A stretch of 14,334 bases of DNA. Source: Klenkia sp. (GTDB lineage: Bacteria > Actinomycetota > Actinomycetes > Mycobacteriales > Geodermatophilaceae). Below, piece after piece: positions 14,039-14,334 of this stretch. Location of the stretch: positions 1-14,334 of the forward strand of contig JAOPVM010000185.1 in NCBI GenBank assembly GCA_025966215.1, given 5' to 3'. The translations under genes and the position numbers were made by a program. Under the pieces are notes generated by a model, which was given only the letters and a program-made list of their open reading frames with translations, searched no databases and had not been told where the DNA came from. Each line of letters opens with the position of its first letter. Position 1 is the stretch's first letter.

Positions 14039-14334
14039 ATGAGCGCCGTCGACAAGATCAAGAACAAGGCCGAAGAGCTGGTCGGTGAGGGCAAGGAGAA
14101 GGCCGGCGAGCACACCGGCAACGAGGAGCTCCGCACCGAGGGCCAGAAGGACCAGGTCTCGGGCAACGTCAAGCAGGCCGGCGAGAAGGTCAAGGACGTC
14201 TTCAAGTACGCGGTGACGAGGGCCCCGGTCCGCACTGCGGACCGGGGCTCTCGCGCGTCTGCAGCCGGGCGAGCAGGGCACGGACGGCGGGGAGCAGCGG
14301 GCGGTCGGCGGGGATCCAGTCCAGGGCCTCGTGC
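14039..14334 (+). CDS. csbD: CsbD-family stress protein, reading frame open past its expected end
   Basis: I translated this by hand; the frame stays open to the right edge. Residues 1-56 are a typical CsbD protein: MSAVDKIKNKAEELVGEGK, then GNEELRTEGQKDQVSGNVKQ and AGEKVKDVFK. It is small, charged, Lys/Glu/Gly-rich and cytosolic. Its molecular function is unknown; family members are induced by general stress. Family proteins normally stop about here, but codon 57 is TAC (14207-14209), one base from TAG or TAA, and a TGA sits one frame over at 14214. Beyond it the frame enters a 17-bp hairpin and then an antisense gene, and codon use becomes poor (CGA, GCA, TCT, GGA). So coding probably really ends near 14206 by ancestry. 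Stop loss, frameshift or sequence error are the options. Confidence 0.8.
   Translation, partial: MSAVDKIKNKAEELVGEGKEKAGEHTGNEELRTEGQKDQVSGNVKQAGEKVKDVFKYAVTRAPVRTADRGSRASAAGRAGHGRRGAAGGRRGSSPGPR
14202..14334 (-). CDS. C-terminal end of a possible Nudix hydrolase
   Basis: Partial gene entering from the right edge; only the last 43 residues are visible, ending at the TGA at 14202-14204. The visible part, HEALDWIPADRPLLPAVRAL followed by LARLQTRES, looks like the end of a small MutT/Nudix protein, where a W-x-PADRP stretch closes the domain, but the Nudix box is outside the window. G+C at third positions is nearly complete in this frame (first 29 codons), unlike the opposing csbD extension, so this strand is the likelier coding one. 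The last 14 residues (PGPQCGPGPSSPRT) are read from the hairpin and look like run-on sequence. Convergent with csbD, overlapping its conserved end by only a few bases. Confidence 0.45.
   Translation of the reverse strand, partial: HEALDWIPADRPLLPAVRALLARLQTRESPGPQCGPGPSSPRT
14217..14253. terminator. Shared hairpin between csbD and the convergent gene
   Basis: Arms 14217-14233 and 14237-14253 form a 17-bp stem with one G-T wobble and a 3-nt loop. It lies directly after the expected end of csbD, so it is probably the csbD terminator, and it may work in both directions. No T-run follows. Both reading frames that meet here run through it. Confidence 0.65.

Noticed and set aside
13586..14281. 231-codon minus-strand frame across the oppA-csbD gap
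   Set aside because: The hydrophobic-looking start is the reverse of csbD and the rest lies in promoter DNA; no motif or codon support.

Overview
The window is about 14.3 kb of very GC-rich DNA with near-saturated G/C at third codon positions, many GTG starts and 4-bp stop/start overlaps. It carries mshB, a mycothiol gene, and the actinobacterial form of dapD. It is therefore chromosomal DNA of a high-GC actinobacterium. From general resemblance I would guess Geodermatophilaceae or a relative, but the genus is not proven here. Most of the window is core metabolism. I see no mobile element, CRISPR array, tRNA or rRNA, and no convincing new defence or biosynthetic system.

Layout, left to right. 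(1) 1-5943 holds the succinylase branch of meso-diaminopimelate/lysine synthesis: dapE (with a partial LOG-family gene translationally coupled behind it), dapD, and dapC coupled to a seven-iron ferredoxin gene. An alpha/beta hydrolase and a membrane-anchored lysozyme-like protein are interleaved. The genes form two divergent pairs (dapE/dapD and hydrolase/lysozyme-like). All four have a TAnnnT box 6-8 nt before a GTG start and no Shine-Dalgarno, as expected of leaderless mRNAs. They also form two convergent pairs with gaps of only 1 and 4 nt. (2) 6096-7411 holds mshB followed by an overlapping four-helix membrane protein gene. (3) 7435-13583 is a complete peptide-type ABC importer read on the minus strand: lipoprotein oppA, permeases oppB and oppC, ATPases oppD and oppF. 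A 14-bp GC hairpin separates oppA from oppBCDF. (4) 13584-14334 is a 455-bp regulatory gap, then csbD (stress protein) on the plus strand meeting the tail of a possible Nudix gene on the minus strand.

Function. DapD, DapC and DapE carry out the succinylation, transamination and desuccinylation steps towards L,L-diaminopimelate for peptidoglycan and lysine, and the lysozyme-like protein may act on that wall. The order mshB-membrane protein, ferredoxin-dapC, dapD/dapE divergent, LOG matches in outline what I recall of Mycobacterium tuberculosis (Rv1170-1171, Rv1177-1178, Rv1201c/Rv1202, Rv1205).

The points most worth a second look are: the leaderless divergent pairs; a perfect 13-bp inverted repeat over the mshB start codon; the oppA/oppB hairpin with a second promoter candidate; a helically phased GTGA/TCAC array before oppA; and a csbD frame that has lost its expected stop and runs through its own terminator into an antisense gene.
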